Shown here: positions 39,011 through 48,662 of the stretch, piece by piece
How positions within the stretch are numbered: the first letter of the stretch is position 1
How the letters are laid out: each line of letters opens with the position of its first letter
Source of the DNA: Legionellales bacterium
GTDB taxonomy: Bacteria; Pseudomonadota; Gammaproteobacteria; DSM-16500
Direction of reading: 5' to 3'
DNA: 48,722 nucleotides
Assembly (NCBI GenBank): GCA_947478495.1
Contig: CANJVW010000010.1
Span: 1 to 48,722 of the forward strand
Translations under genes and position numbers: made by a program
Notes under the pieces: generated by a model
What the model saw: the letters and a program-made list of their open reading frames with translations, nothing else
The model's database searches: none
What the model was told of the DNA's origin: nothing

Positions 39011-39781
39011 ATGAAAAACAGGATTATTTATGAGCAGCCTCTAAACGAACTCATCCGTGTTTGTCTGCGTCTGGAGCAATTGTTCATCCAAGTGGATTAT
39101 CACATTAAGCAATCATCAAAGCTTGCGACAAGGCAAGTCATGACGCTGATCATCCAACTACTGCAATTACTGGATCGCCCTGACCTCAAGCCCAAGCTCG
39201 CCAAAGAGCTTAGCCATCAAGCCACGTTGCTAGAACGACTCGCCAATGAGCCTGAGGTCGATTCAGAAAAATTAGAGTCCTATCTAAGGCAATTAAACGA
39301 ATTAAGCCGCTGCTTTATTGATAGCAGCAAAAAAATTGGCTCGCCTCTGCGTCAAATTGAAATATTGAATAGCCTGCGGTTGCAGCTCGCTAACCCCGGC
39401 GGAGGATGCAGCTTCGATGTGCCTCTGTATCACTACTGGCTTCAGCAGCCGGAAAAAACACGGCAGCAAACATTAAAGACGTGGCTCGTAGAATTTGACA
39501 GCATTCGAACCGCATCATCGCTGATTTTGCAGTTGGTGCGTGAAAATGGACGATCAGAGCAGATCTCCGCCGAGCATGGCTTTTACCAGACCTTGCTTAA
39601 TCCTCAGATTAACTTGCGACTGGTGCGTGTCGCGATTCCAGAGCATATCTCCGCTTATCCCGAAATCAGCATAGGGCGCCATTTTTTAAGTGTCCGTTTT
39701 TTTTCACCGAGCATTGAAAATCGACCCACGCAATACGTGGAACACCTCGCCTTTCTATTGACACACTGCAATGCTGAATGA
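39011..39781 (+). CDS. zapD: Cell division protein ZapD
   Basis: ZapD crosslinks FtsZ filaments and stabilises the Z-ring. The 256-residue protein has an all-alpha N-terminal half (EQPLNELIRVCLRLEQLF at the start) and a beta-rich C-terminal half introduced by LANPGGGCSFDVPLYHYWL, the family hallmark. It ends HLAFLLTHC. It is divergent from the riboflavin operon. An extended -10 (TGTTATGAT, 38979-38984 for the box) is the likely promoter element. Confidence 0.93.
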   Translation: MKNRIIYEQPLNELIRVCLRLEQLFIQVDYHIKQSSKLATRQVMTLIIQLLQLLDRPDLKPKLAKELSHQATLLERLANEPEVDSEKLESYLRQLNELSRCFIDSSKKIGSPLRQIEILNSLRLQLANPGGGCSFDVPLYHYWLQQPEKTRQQTLKTWLVEFDSIRTASSLILQLVRENGRSEQISAEHGFYQTLLNPQINLRLVRVAIPEHISAYPEISIGRHFLSVRFFSPSIENRPTQYVEHLAFLLTHCNAE

Positions 39782-40865
39782 ATCAATGACACCCATTTTT
39801 GGAATTGTGATCTCAATAGGCGTTATTTTTATCCTATTGTTGGCGATTAAAATCATCCAAGACACCTTACAAAAAGGCACTCTAGAAACCCGCTCACAAG
39901 TCAAGGAGGCGCTGACGCATTACGCCGATGATTTAGGGAAACGCATGGATACACTGAGCACCATGACCGACATGCGCCTCAAAGAAATCAATCAACACGT
40001 TGAAAAACGATTAACCGAAGGATTTCAAAAAACAACTGAAACATTTGGCAGCGTTATTCAGCGTCTTGCCCTCATTGATGCAGCACAAAAGAAAATGGCT
40101 GAATTATCAAGCAGCGTCATGAGCCTGCAAGAGATACTTAACGACAAGCGATCGCGCGGTGCATTTGGAGAGGTGCAGCTTGCTGCTCTTATTCGCAACG
40201 TCATTCCAGAACCGCATTTTTTATTGCAACACACACTCAGCAATGGCAAGCGAGTAGATTGTTTTTTAATTTTACCTGAACCAACCGGCAACTTGGCAAT
40301 TGATGCTAAATTTCCACTCGAAAATTTTCGCTTGCTGATGGACAACGCGCTGGGCGAAAGCGACCGACGCCAAATTGAACAACAATTTAAAATTGATATT
40401 CGAAAACATATTCAAGATATCGCGGAACGCTACATTATCCCTGGCGAAACAGCTGATGGCGCTATGATGTTTTTACCCGCTGAAGCCGTGTTTACGGAGA
40501 TTCATGCACGCTACCCTGATCTTGTGGAATTTGCACACCGATCAAAGGTATGGTTAGTCTCTCCCACGACGATGATGGCGGTCTTGACCACGGCGCGCGC
40601 TGTATTGAAAGATGCGGCCACGCGCCAGCAGCTCCACATCATTCAAAAACATTTACATCTCTTATCCGCCGATTTTGGGCGCTTCCAAAATCGCATGGAT
40701 AATTTAGCGAAGCATATCGCACAAGCCAATGCCGATGTCGAAGAAGTGCATACGTCTGCTCGCAAGATCACACAACGTTTTGGGCAGATTGAGAAAGTGG
40801 AGCTTCTGGATGCGGCAAGCCAACAGAGCCTGCTTGATCAAGAGGCGTCGGGGCTTTCTCAGTAA
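39771..40865 (+). CDS. rmuC: DNA recombination protein RmuC
   Basis: The 364-residue protein has an N-terminal membrane helix (about 8-27), a coiled-coil stretch (about 30-120) and the RmuC nuclease-like domain. Landmarks are LQEILNDKRSRGAFGEVQLAALI, NGKRVDCFLILPEPTGNLAIDAKFPLENF and MMFLPAEAVFTEIHARYP. RmuC limits DNA inversions at short repeats in E. coli; its exact enzymology is not settled. It overlaps zapD by 11 bases. An ATG at 39786 is a possible alternative start. Confidence 0.93.
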   Translation: MLNESMTPIFGIVISIGVIFILLLAIKIIQDTLQKGTLETRSQVKEALTHYADDLGKRMDTLSTMTDMRLKEINQHVEKRLTEGFQKTTETFGSVIQRLALIDAAQKKMAELSSSVMSLQEILNDKRSRGAFGEVQLAALIRNVIPEPHFLLQHTLSNGKRVDCFLILPEPTGNLAIDAKFPLENFRLLMDNALGESDRRQIEQQFKIDIRKHIQDIAERYIIPGETADGAMMFLPAEAVFTEIHARYPDLVEFAHRSKVWLVSPTTMMAVLTTARAVLKDAATRQQLHIIQKHLHLLSADFGRFQNRMDNLAKHIAQANADVEEVHTSARKITQRFGQIEKVELLDAASQQSLLDQEASGLSQ

Positions 40866-40898
40866 GAATACACTTTTCGCCAGTTTAAGCATTTATAA

Positions 40899-40983
40899 GC
40901 AGGGTGGGTAAAGCGCTTTGTGCGTGCCCACCAAACCATTGCGCAGAGCGGTGGGCATGTAAAAAGCGCTTTACCCACCCTGC
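40899..40983. repeat. Inverted pair of REP-like GGTGGGC units after rmuC
   Basis: Arms 40899-40932 and 40950-40983 are reverse complements with three mismatches and a 17-base spacer, each with the AAAGCGCTTT core. The pair lies between convergent rmuC and the 120-residue exported protein, where it could act as a bidirectional terminator. Confidence 0.9.
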
Positions 40984-41031
40984 TTTTGTACATAAATGAG
41001 GTTTTGAAAGAAGTCTAATGACAATCGTTGG

Positions 41032-41394
41032 TTATCGCGACAACGTCATAGTAAGGTGCGCGTCATTAGACCACCCATTCGTTACAGTGCAGTCCACTTT
41101 TAAATCGCCTGTTGTGGAATATGCTACGGTAAGAGGCCAGACCCCAAAGAATATTCCTGTTGATCTTCTTATCCTAATATCAGCGGATGGCCAACCATTT
41201 AGACCGGGATAATCATACCAGCACGTCACTGAAAGCGGGTCATTAAAACCAGTATTGCTTGAAACAGAGAATGTTCGCGAGGTTCCGCTAGAAAATATTT
41301 GAAACAATGGCGCGCCATCATTGCAATCGGTTCCTGTATTATTGATAAGGGTGACAGTGAACGCAAGACTCGTCGCGCTGTATAGCGCAAACAA
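41032..41394 (-). CDS. Small exported protein of unknown function, start unclear
   Basis: No family recognised. The 120-residue reading from a TTG at 41394 yields a Ser/Thr/Gly-rich, beta-looking protein with three cysteines and repeated TGxF/STTGDL-type turns. The frame is open 13 codons further upstream to a TAA at 41436. Those codons plus the first dozen (KTKRIAISGLFISLF, then ALYSATSLA) look like a complete signal peptide. There is no ATG or GTG in that extension. Either an unusual start is used (an ATT follows AAAAAGG) or the start codon was lost. It is divergent from the next small exported protein. Confidence 0.5.
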   Translation of the reverse strand: MFALYSATSLAFTVTLINNTGTDCNDGAPLFQIFSSGTSRTFSVSSNTGFNDPLSVTCWYDYPGLNGWPSADIRIRRSTGIFFGVWPLTVAYSTTGDLKVDCTVTNGWSNDAHLTMTLSR

Positions 41395-41482
41395 ACTGAT
41401 GAAGAGGCCGCTGATTGCAATCCTTTTTGTCTTTTATGGGGACTGGATTCTAGTATGATTTTTTACACAAAGATAATTTCTC

Positions 41483-41511
41483 TTGCCAGGATCAGATCGA
41501 AATCGTATAAT
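41483..41511 (+). promoter_or_regulatory. Strong sigma-70 promoter of the 66-residue exported protein
   Basis: TTGCCA (41483-41488) and a perfect TATAAT (41506-41511) are 17 bases apart. A start near 41518 gives a leader of about 34 bases. Confidence 0.8.
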
Positions 41512-41551
41512 TGCTCTAAATTTGGTCTTTTTCAATAGGAGAAACAGATAA

Positions 41552-41752
41552 ATGTTCAAGCAACTACTTGTTTTTATGAGTCTTCTATTCATTTCAAGTT
41601 CGGCACTACCCATGACAAAAAGTGACTTTAATCGTGCATTGACGAAAGTACTCGCGCATCGCGAACCTGGTTCTCCTGCAAAATTAATGTATTATACCGG
41701 ACGCAACCTCACACGTTCAGCATATGAAAACAAAATAACGCAAAGAGCTTAA
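41552..41752 (+). CDS. Small exported basic protein of unknown function
   Basis: The 66-residue protein has a signal peptide (MFKQLLVFMSLLFISSSA) followed by a basic mature part of about 48 residues with no cysteines (TKSDFNRALTKVL, then GSPAKLMYYTGRNLTRS). AGGAGA lies nine bases before the ATG, and a near-consensus promoter with perfect TATAAT is about 40 bases upstream. It is therefore probably well expressed despite its size. No family recognised. The hairpin at 41832-41870 follows about 80 bases downstream. Confidence 0.7.
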   Translation: MFKQLLVFMSLLFISSSALPMTKSDFNRALTKVLAHREPGSPAKLMYYTGRNLTRSAYENKITQRA

Positions 41753-41831
41753 GCGCTACTTCCTCTGTTATCATCCCCTATAAGTTCGTATCAACTCACC
41801 CAATAGCGTCAATTTACACTTTTTTAAATGC

Positions 41832-41870
41832 TCTTGGCTCAAACGGGCTGTTAACCCGCTTGAGCCAAGA
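41832..41870. terminator. Strong hairpin between convergent genes
   Basis: TCTTGGCTCAAACGGG (41832-41847) faces CCCGCTTGAGCCAAGA (41855-41870): a 16-base stem with one wobble pair and a 7-base loop. It lies 34 bases after the ppiD-like stop and after the small exported gene, so it can end transcripts from both sides. The flanking A/T runs are short. Confidence 0.7.
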
Positions 41871-41904
41871 ACATTAAAAAAAGCTTTACGTTAAGCGTGA
41901 AAAC

Positions 41905-43338
41905 CTACCCCAAAACCACTTTGGCGCGCCGAGCGGCGCTGTCTTGATACAGCTGATACTCTGCCAAACCTTGAGCGCTCTGAATTTGTTCTGCAAATAC
42001 GCGATACTCTTCTTTTCCTAACATTTGACCTGGCTGAACCGCTTTGACGCGAATAAGCGCGACACCGGTCGGAACTTTAGCGACACCAAAAGACAATGTG
42101 TCATTCACTGGAATAGGCAATGCAAACGCTGTGTCTAATATACTTGAATTAATTTTTGCAGTATGGCGGCCCACAAACCCCGCCTGATGCCACGTAAGCG
42201 CCGCTGATGTCTTCCCCGTTTTTAACTGTTGTTCGATCAGCTGAGCACTGCTAAGCGCACCTTCCTCTCCTTTCTCTTGTTCCAGGCGCGCCCGAATAAT
42301 CTGCTTAACCGTTGCAAACGGCGCGGCTCCGGCAGGCACTTTTTCTTTCACACGAACAACCACGACTGAACGCGAATCCAGTGGAATCACATCGCTATTA
42401 TTTTGCAGATCAAATACATCATGGCTAAAAGCAATTTCACGAACATTGGCGTGGCTTAACAACCCATCACCTTGATCTCGCGTAAAGAGGGGGCTTGTTT
42501 GTATTGTCAGGCCTAGCGCATTCGCTGCAATGGCGAGAGACTCTGGATGTTCGTAAGCGAGGTTCGCTAATTTTTCAGAATGCTCCGCAAAGAGTTGCTC
42601 TGCCTTGGAGCCCTGCTTTTCTTTTTTATCGAGAGATAGTGCAATGTACTCAATGCTCACTTTTTCCGGTGTTTGAAAGTCATTTAAATGAGCATCATAG
42701 TACTGTTTTATATCAGCTTCTTGAATAGGGTGCGCCGCACTAGATTGAAATGGCACTAGCGCATAATCGATATCGCGCTTTTGATTCACCAATGCAATGC
42801 TATTTTCAATTTCACCCGGCAAGGCAAACGATGTAAATAATAATCCCTGTCGAGGCTGATCAATCAAAGCGGTCGCATTTAATAAATCGATAAAACCTTG
42901 CGGCGTGTATCCACCGGACTCCAATGCTTTCTGAAAGCGATCCATCGAAAATTTTCCATTGAGTTGAAATGCAGGAATGGTCGACAAAATGGCATCTATT
43001 CGTTGATGAGAGATCCGATATCCCTGAGAAAGAGATGCTTGCTGCAATATTTCAAGCGTAATGAGCTCTTCTAACGTACGCTTTCTCAGTGTATCTTGAA
43101 GTGATGCGGAGAGCGTTGCAGTTTGCAATCGCGCTTCTGATTGCTGTTTCATACGAGCATAATTTTCAGAAAAAAACGCTTTCGAAATCGGAGTACCATT
43201 GACTTTTGCGACAAAGGAAGAAGTGCTTTGTCCTGTGAAATAACTGTGAACCCCCCAAAAAGCAAAGGATACGATGAGAAGTGAAATAATCACACCGGCA
43301 ACCCAGCCCTGCGTACGATCACGAATGCTCTGAAGCAT
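41905..43338 (-). CDS. ppiD: PpiD-like periplasmic chaperone, apparently lacking the parvulin domain
   Basis: PpiD is an inner-membrane-anchored periplasmic chaperone at the Sec translocon. The 477-residue protein starts MLQSIRDRTQGW, has one membrane helix (about 13-30) and a SurA-N-like helical domain. After FQTPEKVSIEYIALSLDK it passes straight into the C-terminal module (AANALGLTIQTSPLF, NNSDVIPLDSRSVVVVRVKEK). The intervening parvulin domain with its GGDLG and FG-H signatures is not seen, matching the short length (E. coli 623). Its place after hupB and two tRNAs supports the name. The ATG at 43338 is preferred over a GTG at 43356. Confidence 0.85.
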   Translation of the reverse strand: MLQSIRDRTQGWVAGVIISLLIVSFAFWGVHSYFTGQSTSSFVAKVNGTPISKAFFSENYARMKQQSEARLQTATLSASLQDTLRKRTLEELITLEILQQASLSQGYRISHQRIDAILSTIPAFQLNGKFSMDRFQKALESGGYTPQGFIDLLNATALIDQPRQGLLFTSFALPGEIENSIALVNQKRDIDYALVPFQSSAAHPIQEADIKQYYDAHLNDFQTPEKVSIEYIALSLDKKEKQGSKAEQLFAEHSEKLANLAYEHPESLAIAANALGLTIQTSPLFTRDQGDGLLSHANVREIAFSHDVFDLQNNSDVIPLDSRSVVVVRVKEKVPAGAAPFATVKQIIRARLEQEKGEEGALSSAQLIEQQLKTGKTSAALTWHQAGFVGRHTAKINSSILDTAFALPIPVNDTLSFGVAKVPTGVALIRVKAVQPGQMLGKEEYRVFAEQIQSAQGLAEYQLYQDSAARRAKVVLG

Positions 43339-43367
43339 AAAGACGACCAACCTCACAACATTAATAT

Positions 43368-43444
43368 TGGCGGAGTGGACGGGGCTCGAACCCGCGACCC
43401 CCGGCGTGACAGGCCGGTATTCTAACCAACTGAACTACCACTCC
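43368..43444 (-). tRNA. tRNA-Asp (anticodon GTC)
   Basis: The 77-base minus-strand sequence folds as a tRNA. The acceptor GGAGTGG pairs with CCACTCC, the anticodon loop is CTGTCAC with GTC, the T arm contains GTTCGAGC, discriminator base is G and the 3' CCA is encoded. Confidence 0.97.
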
Positions 43445-43556
43445 TAGACAACTCTTTATCATTTTACCCTCTCCGTTCACGCTGGAGAGGATGGCCTGCA
43501 TTGTTTGCAGCCGGGTTGAAGGAAAATGCGTAACCGTTCAACCCCTTTATGGAACT

Positions 43557-43632
43557 TGGTGGGTGCTGAGGGATTCGAACCCGCGACCCTCGCCTTGTAA
43601 GGGCGATGCTCTACCAACTGAGCTAAGCACCC
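43557..43632 (-). tRNA. tRNA-Val (anticodon TAC)
   Basis: The 76-base minus-strand sequence has acceptor GGGTGCT/AGCACCC, D arm GCTCAGTTGGTAGAGC, anticodon loop CTTACAA with TAC, T arm GTTCGAATC, discriminator A and encoded CCA. Confidence 0.97.
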
Positions 43633-43651
43633 ATAACTCTAACAGCGACTG

Positions 43652-43693
43652 GCGACCAGCCCCCCCTTTTTTTTAAAAGGGGTGGCTGGTCGC
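43652..43693 (-). terminator. Long hairpin between hupB and tRNA-Val
   Basis: GCGACCAGCC (43652-43661) pairs with GGCTGGTCGC (43684-43693), extended inward by C-run/G-run and TTTT/AAAA. It lies ten bases after the hupB stop. No U-run follows, so it may be a processing or 3'-end stabilising structure separating hupB mRNA from the tRNAs. Confidence 0.6.
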
Positions 43694-43702
43694 TCTCTAC
43701 CT

Positions 43703-43981
43703 CTACTGCTTGTTCGCTGCGTCTTTTAACGCTTTGCCGACCTTAAAGCTAACTCGCTTGGTCGCCTTAATGGTCATTTTTTCACCTGTCTTTGGATTGC
43801 GGCCTTGTCGTTCTGGAACCGCTTTAACAATAAAGGTTCCAAAATTAATCAATACAACGGTCTCGCCTTTTTGCAAGGACGACGAAACGCCTTCTAAAAA
43901 AGCGCTTAATGCGCGCTCTGCAGAGGCTTTGGTAATCTGTGCTTTATCAGCCATCAATTCAATTAATTCAATTCTATTCAT
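43703..43981 (-). CDS. hupB: DNA-binding protein HU-beta
   Basis: HU bends and compacts chromosomal DNA. The 92-residue protein starts MNRIELIELMADKAQITKA, contains INFGTFIVKAVPERQGRNPKTGE (the DNA-gripping arm with RNPKTG) and ends VGKALKDAANK. It lies downstream of lon as in other gammaproteobacteria and has its own promoter. Confidence 0.97.
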   Translation of the reverse strand: MNRIELIELMADKAQITKASAERALSAFLEGVSSSLQKGETVVLINFGTFIVKAVPERQGRNPKTGEKMTIKATKRVSFKVGKALKDAANKQ

Positions 43982-44042
43982 CTACATGCTCTCTTAAAAA
44001 ATCTCACCGTTATGGGGCTTTTACTCTCGCAGCCGAGGGTGT

Positions 44043-44071
44043 TTTATACCAATAGGATTGAACCCCGTCAA
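44043..44071 (-). promoter_or_regulatory. Promoter of hupB
   Basis: On the minus strand TTGACG (44071-44066) and TATAAA (44048-44043) are 17 bases apart. The predicted start near 44036 leaves about 55 bases of leader before the hupB ATG. The tRNAs may be read from the same transcript. Confidence 0.75.
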
Positions 44072-44170
44072 GAACAACTTAATAACTTCAGCACTTAAGC
44101 GCTTAATAACTGGGAGCCTCGTAACTTTTCACCTTAAATGACCGAAGCGGTAGGCGCGCGCACCATTCAA

Positions 44171-46621
44171 TTAATGAACCCGAACCCTCTCCCCCCGCAC
44201 TTTTCTATTCGCAATCGCGATTTTACCTGCTTTGGTTGCGCGCAATCGCTTCGCTTTTAGTGGCAGAAGATTGGGGTAGCCCTTTAAAGCAATAGCAAAG
44301 ACATCATCAATCCAACGCACCGTTTTAATGGTGAGAGCTTTTTTGATGTTATCCGGAATATCTTTTAGATCTTGTTCGTTTTCATGAGGAATGATGACTG
44401 TTTTAATTGCTCCTCGATGTGCTGCTAATAATTTCTCTTTCAGCCCACCAATTGGCAACACTTCTCCGCGCAGCGTTATTTCACCGGTCATCGCGCAATC
44501 AGCACGCACAGGAATACCGGTTAGCACAGAGACCAATGCAGTGCACATGCCAATGCCCGCGCTTGGACCATCTTTCGGTGTGGCGCCTTCCGGAACATGA
44601 ATGTGAATGTCGTGCGCTTCAAAGAAGTTTTTAGGGATGCCGAATAACTTAGCGCGCGAGCGCACCACGCTCAGCGCGGCCTGGATAGACTCTTTCATCA
44701 CATCGCCCAACCGTCCGGTATGTAGGATTTTTCCTTTACCAGGAAGCGTGACGGCCTCGATGCTTAGCAGCTCCCCGCCCACCTCTGTCCACGCCAATCC
44801 TTTAACTTGACCCACCTGATCTTTCTCATCAGCGCTATCATGACGGAAGCGTCGCACACCGAGATACCGCTCAAGCTCAGCAATTTTCAGCACTCTCTTA
44901 TTTTGCTTCTTGTCTTTTTTGCCCTTGGTCGCCAATAAAATTTCTTTGACGATCTTTCTAAAGACTTTTGCGATCTCTCTTTCTAGGTGTCGCACCCCCG
45001 CCTCACGGGTATAGTATTGTACGATATATTGAACCACATCAAAGTTCAGATCGACTTCGGATGGAAGCAATCCGTTCGCCAACATTTGTTTTGGAATAAG
45101 ATGACGCAGCGCAATATGGATTTTCTCATCTTCCGTGTAACCCGGAATCCGAATCACTTCCATACGATCTAATAATGCAGGAGGAATATCAAGCGTGTTA
45201 GCAGTTGCGACAAACATCACGTCCGATAAATCATAATCGACTTCCAGATAGTGATCACTGAATGCGTGGTTTTGCTCGGGATCAAGTACCTCAAGCAAAG
45301 CAGATGCAGGATCTCCCCTGAAATCAGAGGACATTTTATCAATTTCATCCAACAGAAAAAATGGATTGTTCGTGTCTACTTTAGAAAGCTTTTGGAGAAT
45401 TTTCCCTGGCATCGCACCAATATAGGTTCTTCGATGTCCCCGAATTTCCGCTTCATCTCGCACCCCGCCCAGAGACATACGAATAAATTGTCGTCCCGTG
45501 GCATTAGCAATAGATTGTCCGAGTGACGTTTTACCAACGCCTGGTGGCCCCACCAGGCAGAGAATTGGGCCTTTCAATTTTTTAACGCGCTGTTGCACCG
45601 CCAAATATTCAATAATACGCTCTTTTACTTCTTTCAAACCATAGTGTTCGTCTTCAAGAATTTTCTCTGCCTCACCAAGCGTCTCTCGGAGAGTCCCTGA
45701 ATTTTTCCAAGGCAATGACAACACCCAATCGAGATAATTGCGCGAAACAGTCGCTTCAGCGGACATCGCTGGCATCAACTTTAATTTGCCTAGCTCAGTA
45801 GTGCATTTTTTGCGAGCTTCATCTGTCATAGTGGATTCTTTAATGCGTTTTTCAAGATCCGCTAATTCGTTGTGGCCACCTTCTGTCTCAAGCTCTTTTT
45901 GAATCGCCTTCATTTGCTCATTAAGATAATATTCGCGCTGTGATTTTCCCATTTGACGCTTAACACGCCCGCGAATTTTTCGCTCGATCTGCAGTAAATC
46001 AATTTCAGATTCCATGACCGCTAGCAATTTTTCAAGCCGATCAGTAACGTTTAAGAGTTCCAGTATTTTTTGTTTTTCATCGAGCTTCACTGAGACTTGC
46101 GATGCAATCATGTCTGCTAAACGGCCAGGTTCTTCTGTTGCAAGCAGCGCGTTTAATAATTCAGTGGGGATTTTTCGATTCAAGCGAGCGTATTGCTCAA
46201 ATTGAGACTTCAAGGACCGTGCTAAAATTTCAACCTCTCGGGATTCACCCGGCACCTCTTCAGCCACTTCGACGTCAGCTAAGACGTAGGCCTCTCGATC
46301 GATCAAATGAGCGATGTGCGTGCGCTCTATACCTTCGATTAATACTTTGACTGTGCCATCGGGTAGCTTCAAGAGCTGCAGAACAGTGGCGAGCATACCA
46401 ATTTTATAAACGCCCTCTTCCGTTGGCAACTCATCAGATGGAGTGCGTTGCGTGACTACCAAGATTTGCTTATCCGCTGCCATTGCAAGCTCTAACGCCT
46501 TGACGGATCGATCCCGTCCGACAAACAAAGGCACTACCATACCAGGAAATACTACAATATCTCTTAAGGGTAAAACAGGAATGCCCAATATCGTTTTTTT
46601 TATTTCTGTGTCTCGACTCAT
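44171..46621 (-). CDS. lon: ATP-dependent protease La
   Basis: Lon degrades misfolded and regulatory proteins in the cytosol. The 816-residue protein has the N-terminal substrate domain ([20 protein letters not shown]), the AAA+ module with Walker A GPPGVGKT (about 355) and [10 protein letters not shown]. The proteolytic domain has the catalytic Ser in [11 protein letters not shown] (about 685) and Lys in [13 protein letters not shown] (about 728). A basic C-terminal tail ([12 protein letters not shown]...) makes it slightly longer than E. coli Lon. It follows clpX by 13 bases. Confidence 0.98.
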   Translation of the reverse strand: MSRDTEIKKTILGIPVLPLRDIVVFPGMVVPLFVGRDRSVKALELAMAADKQILVVTQRTPSDELPTEEGVYKIGMLATVLQLLKLPDGTVKVLIEGIERTHIAHLIDREAYVLADVEVAEEVPGESREVEILARSLKSQFEQYARLNRKIPTELLNALLATEEPGRLADMIASQVSVKLDEKQKILELLNVTDRLEKLLAVMESEIDLLQIERKIRGRVKRQMGKSQREYYLNEQMKAIQKELETEGGHNELADLEKRIKESTMTDEARKKCTTELGKLKLMPAMSAEATVSRNYLDWVLSLPWKNSGTLRETLGEAEKILEDEHYGLKEVKERIIEYLAVQQRVKKLKGPILCLVGPPGVGKTSLGQSIANATGRQFIRMSLGGVRDEAEIRGHRRTYIGAMPGKILQKLSKVDTNNPFFLLDEIDKMSSDFRGDPASALLEVLDPEQNHAFSDHYLEVDYDLSDVMFVATANTLDIPPALLDRMEVIRIPGYTEDEKIHIALRHLIPKQMLANGLLPSEVDLNFDVVQYIVQYYTREAGVRHLEREIAKVFRKIVKEILLATKGKKDKKQNKRVLKIAELERYLGVRRFRHDSADEKDQVGQVKGLAWTEVGGELLSIEAVTLPGKGKILHTGRLGDVMKESIQAALSVVRSRAKLFGIPKNFFEAHDIHIHVPEGATPKDGPSAGIGMCTALVSVLTGIPVRADCAMTGEITLRGEVLPIGGLKEKLLAAHRGAIKTVIIPHENEQDLKDIPDNIKKALTIKTVRWIDDVFAIALKGYPNLLPLKAKRLRATKAGKIAIANRKVRGERVRVH

Positions 46622-46634
46622 TCTATGCCTCTCA

Positions 46635-47927
46635 TTAATTAGCTGCGCTCGCTACATCGTACAACTCTTCACAGCTCTGTCGTGTAACATCAGGCTTGGT
46701 ATCGCCATTAATCACCGATTCATTGACTGTCACTTTTTTAACATCAACCCATGAAGGCAATTCATACATCGTATCCAGAAGAACCTTTTCAAAAATGGAG
46801 CGTAATCCGCGAGCACCTGTCTTTTTTTTAACGCAGCATCGAGCAATGGCTTGTAATGCGTCCGGTGTCACATCCAATATCGCACCTTCCATCTCAAACA
46901 ATTTACTGTATTGCTTCAGCAAAGCATTCTTAGGCTTCGTGAGAATAGTCACAAGCGATTTTTCATCAAGCTCTTCCAATACAGCGACCACTGGCAATCG
47001 CCCAACGAGCTCGGGGATAAGCCCGTATTTGACCAAATCAATGGGTTCAATATCATGCAACAATTGGCTCAATGATTTTGCATTGGATTCGCCATACACT
47101 TCCGCCGAAAAGCCAATTCCTGCTTTTTCAGAACGGGCTCTAATTGTTTTCTCTAATCCCGCAAACGCACCACCACAAATGAATAAAATATTTTTGGTAT
47201 CCACATGAATCGATTCTTTTTGAGGATGCTTGCGCCCTCCTTGAGGAGGAACGGCTGCCACTGTTCCTTCGATCAATTTAAGCAATGCCTGTTGCACCCC
47301 CTCGCCGGATACATCCCGAGTAATAGAAGGGTTTTCAGATTTGCGCGCAATCTTATCGATTTCATCGATGTAGACGATACCCATTTCCGCTTTCGCCACA
47401 TCGTAATCGCATTTATGCAATAAGCGTTGAATAATATTTTCCACGTCTTCACCGACATAACCTGCCTCGGTCAGAGTGGTTGCATCTGCAATGATAAAAG
47501 GAACATCTAACGAGCGAGCCAATGTTTCGGCTAGTAATGTTTTTCCGCTACCTGTCGGGCCAATGAGAAGAATGTTGCTTTTGGCGAGCTCGACATCGCC
47601 TTTCACTTCTGCCGCTTTATTGCGTAATCGCTTGTAATGATTATAGACAGCAACCGCCAATGCTTTTTTGGCATCGCCTTGCTCCACCACATATTCGTCT
47701 AAGCGATCACATATTTGAACGGGTGTAGGCAAAACGAGGGGCAAGGAAGGAAGTGTTGCTTTTTCTGGTTCGGCAGATACATTGGTGACAGCAGCATCCG
47801 CCATGATCTTATTACATAGCACAACGCATTCATTGCAAACATAGACGCCTGGCCCCGCAATGAGCTTTCGTACTTCTTTTTGATTTTTTGCGCAAAAAGA
47901 ACATTTCAATACTTTATTATCCGCCAT
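46635..47927 (-). CDS. clpX: ATP-dependent Clp protease ATPase subunit ClpX
   Basis: ClpX unfolds substrates and feeds them to ClpP. The 430-residue protein has the N-terminal four-cysteine zinc domain (Cys9, Cys12, Cys31, Cys34), Walker A GPTGSGKT, Walker [14 protein letters not shown], and the C-terminal small domain with [10 protein letters not shown] take the ATG at 47927: AGGA is nine bases upstream, whereas the ATG at 47936 abuts it. It lies 79 bases after clpP. Confidence 0.98.
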   Translation of the reverse strand: MADNKVLKCSFCAKNQKEVRKLIAGPGVYVCNECVVLCNKIMADAAVTNVSAEPEKATLPSLPLVLPTPVQICDRLDEYVVEQGDAKKALAVAVYNHYKRLRNKAAEVKGDVELAKSNILLIGPTGSGKTLLAETLARSLDVPFIIADATTLTEAGYVGEDVENIIQRLLHKCDYDVAKAEMGIVYIDEIDKIARKSENPSITRDVSGEGVQQALLKLIEGTVAAVPPQGGRKHPQKESIHVDTKNILFICGGAFAGLEKTIRARSEKAGIGFSAEVYGESNAKSLSQLLHDIEPIDLVKYGLIPELVGRLPVVAVLEELDEKSLVTILTKPKNALLKQYSKLFEMEGAILDVTPDALQAIARCCVKKKTGARGLRSIFEKVLLDTMYELPSWVDVKKVTVNESVINGDTKPDVTRQSCEELYDVASAAN

Positions 47928-48006
47928 CGTGATCATTCCTATTCAAAAAACACAGAGAGGTTCTGTTCTATATGGAGCCATTCTCTAAAATATCAAGAAT
48001 GCGATC

Positions 48007-48633
48007 CTATTTCTTTTCCTCGTGTTTTCGAATATCTACGATTTGATCGATTAACCCATAGGCAAGTGCCTGCTCCGGCCCCATGAAATTATCACGATCG
48101 GTATCCTTTGCAATGACGTCTTCTGATCGACCGGTATGTTTAGCTAAAATTCTGTTTAATTGTTTTTTGATTTTCAACGTTTCTTCCGCATGAATCGCAA
48201 TGTCTGAGGCCTGGCCTTGGAAGCCACCTGAGGGTTGATGCATCATCACTCGGGCATTGGGAAGGCTATAGCGCTTGCCTGCTGCACCACCTGCGAGCAA
48301 AAAAGCACCCATGCTAGCGGCCTGCCCCATGCACATGGTGCTCACGTTCGGTCGAATAAATTGCATGGTGTCATAAATCGCGAGTCCTGCTGTCACCACG
48401 CCGCCCGGCGAATTAATATAAAGCGAAATATCTTTATCGGGATTTTCGGATTCCAAGAACAATAATTGCGCAATAATAAGATTAGCCATGCTGTCTTCAA
48501 CAGGACCGACCAAGAAAATAACTCGATCCTTCAATAAACGAGAAAAAATATCGAATGCGCGCTCACCGCGAGCTGTTTGCTCAACGACCATGGGAACGAG
48601 GTTGGCTTGTGTGATCAAATTTGATTCATTCAT
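48007..48633 (-). CDS. clpP: ATP-dependent Clp protease proteolytic subunit
   Basis: ClpP forms the tetradecameric proteolytic chamber for ClpX (and ClpA). The 208-residue protein has the full triad: Ser107 in [10 protein letters not shown], His132 in MMHQPSGG and Asp181 in the DTDRDNFM segment. AAGGAG is six bases before the ATG. It heads the clpP-clpX-lon series; trigger factor, the usual upstream neighbour, would lie beyond the window. Confidence 0.98.
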   Translation of the reverse strand: MNESNLITQANLVPMVVEQTARGERAFDIFSRLLKDRVIFLVGPVEDSMANLIIAQLLFLESENPDKDISLYINSPGGVVTAGLAIYDTMQFIRPNVSTMCMGQAASMGAFLLAGGAAGKRYSLPNARVMMHQPSGGFQGQASDIAIHAEETLKIKKQLNRILAKHTGRSEDVIAKDTDRDNFMGPEQALAYGLIDQIVDIRKHEEKK

Positions 48634-48662
48634 AATTTTCTCCTTAAATGGATGGCAAAATG

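Noticed and set aside
41226-41420. 64-residue minus-strand open frame overlapping the exported protein
   Set aside because: It starts at a TTG without signal sequence; the neighbouring frame has a clear signal peptide and protein-like composition.
44094-44107. Short palindrome (TTAAGCGCTTAA) between hupB and lon
   Set aside because: Twelve bases with AT-rich ends; no placement relative to a promoter that would support an operator.
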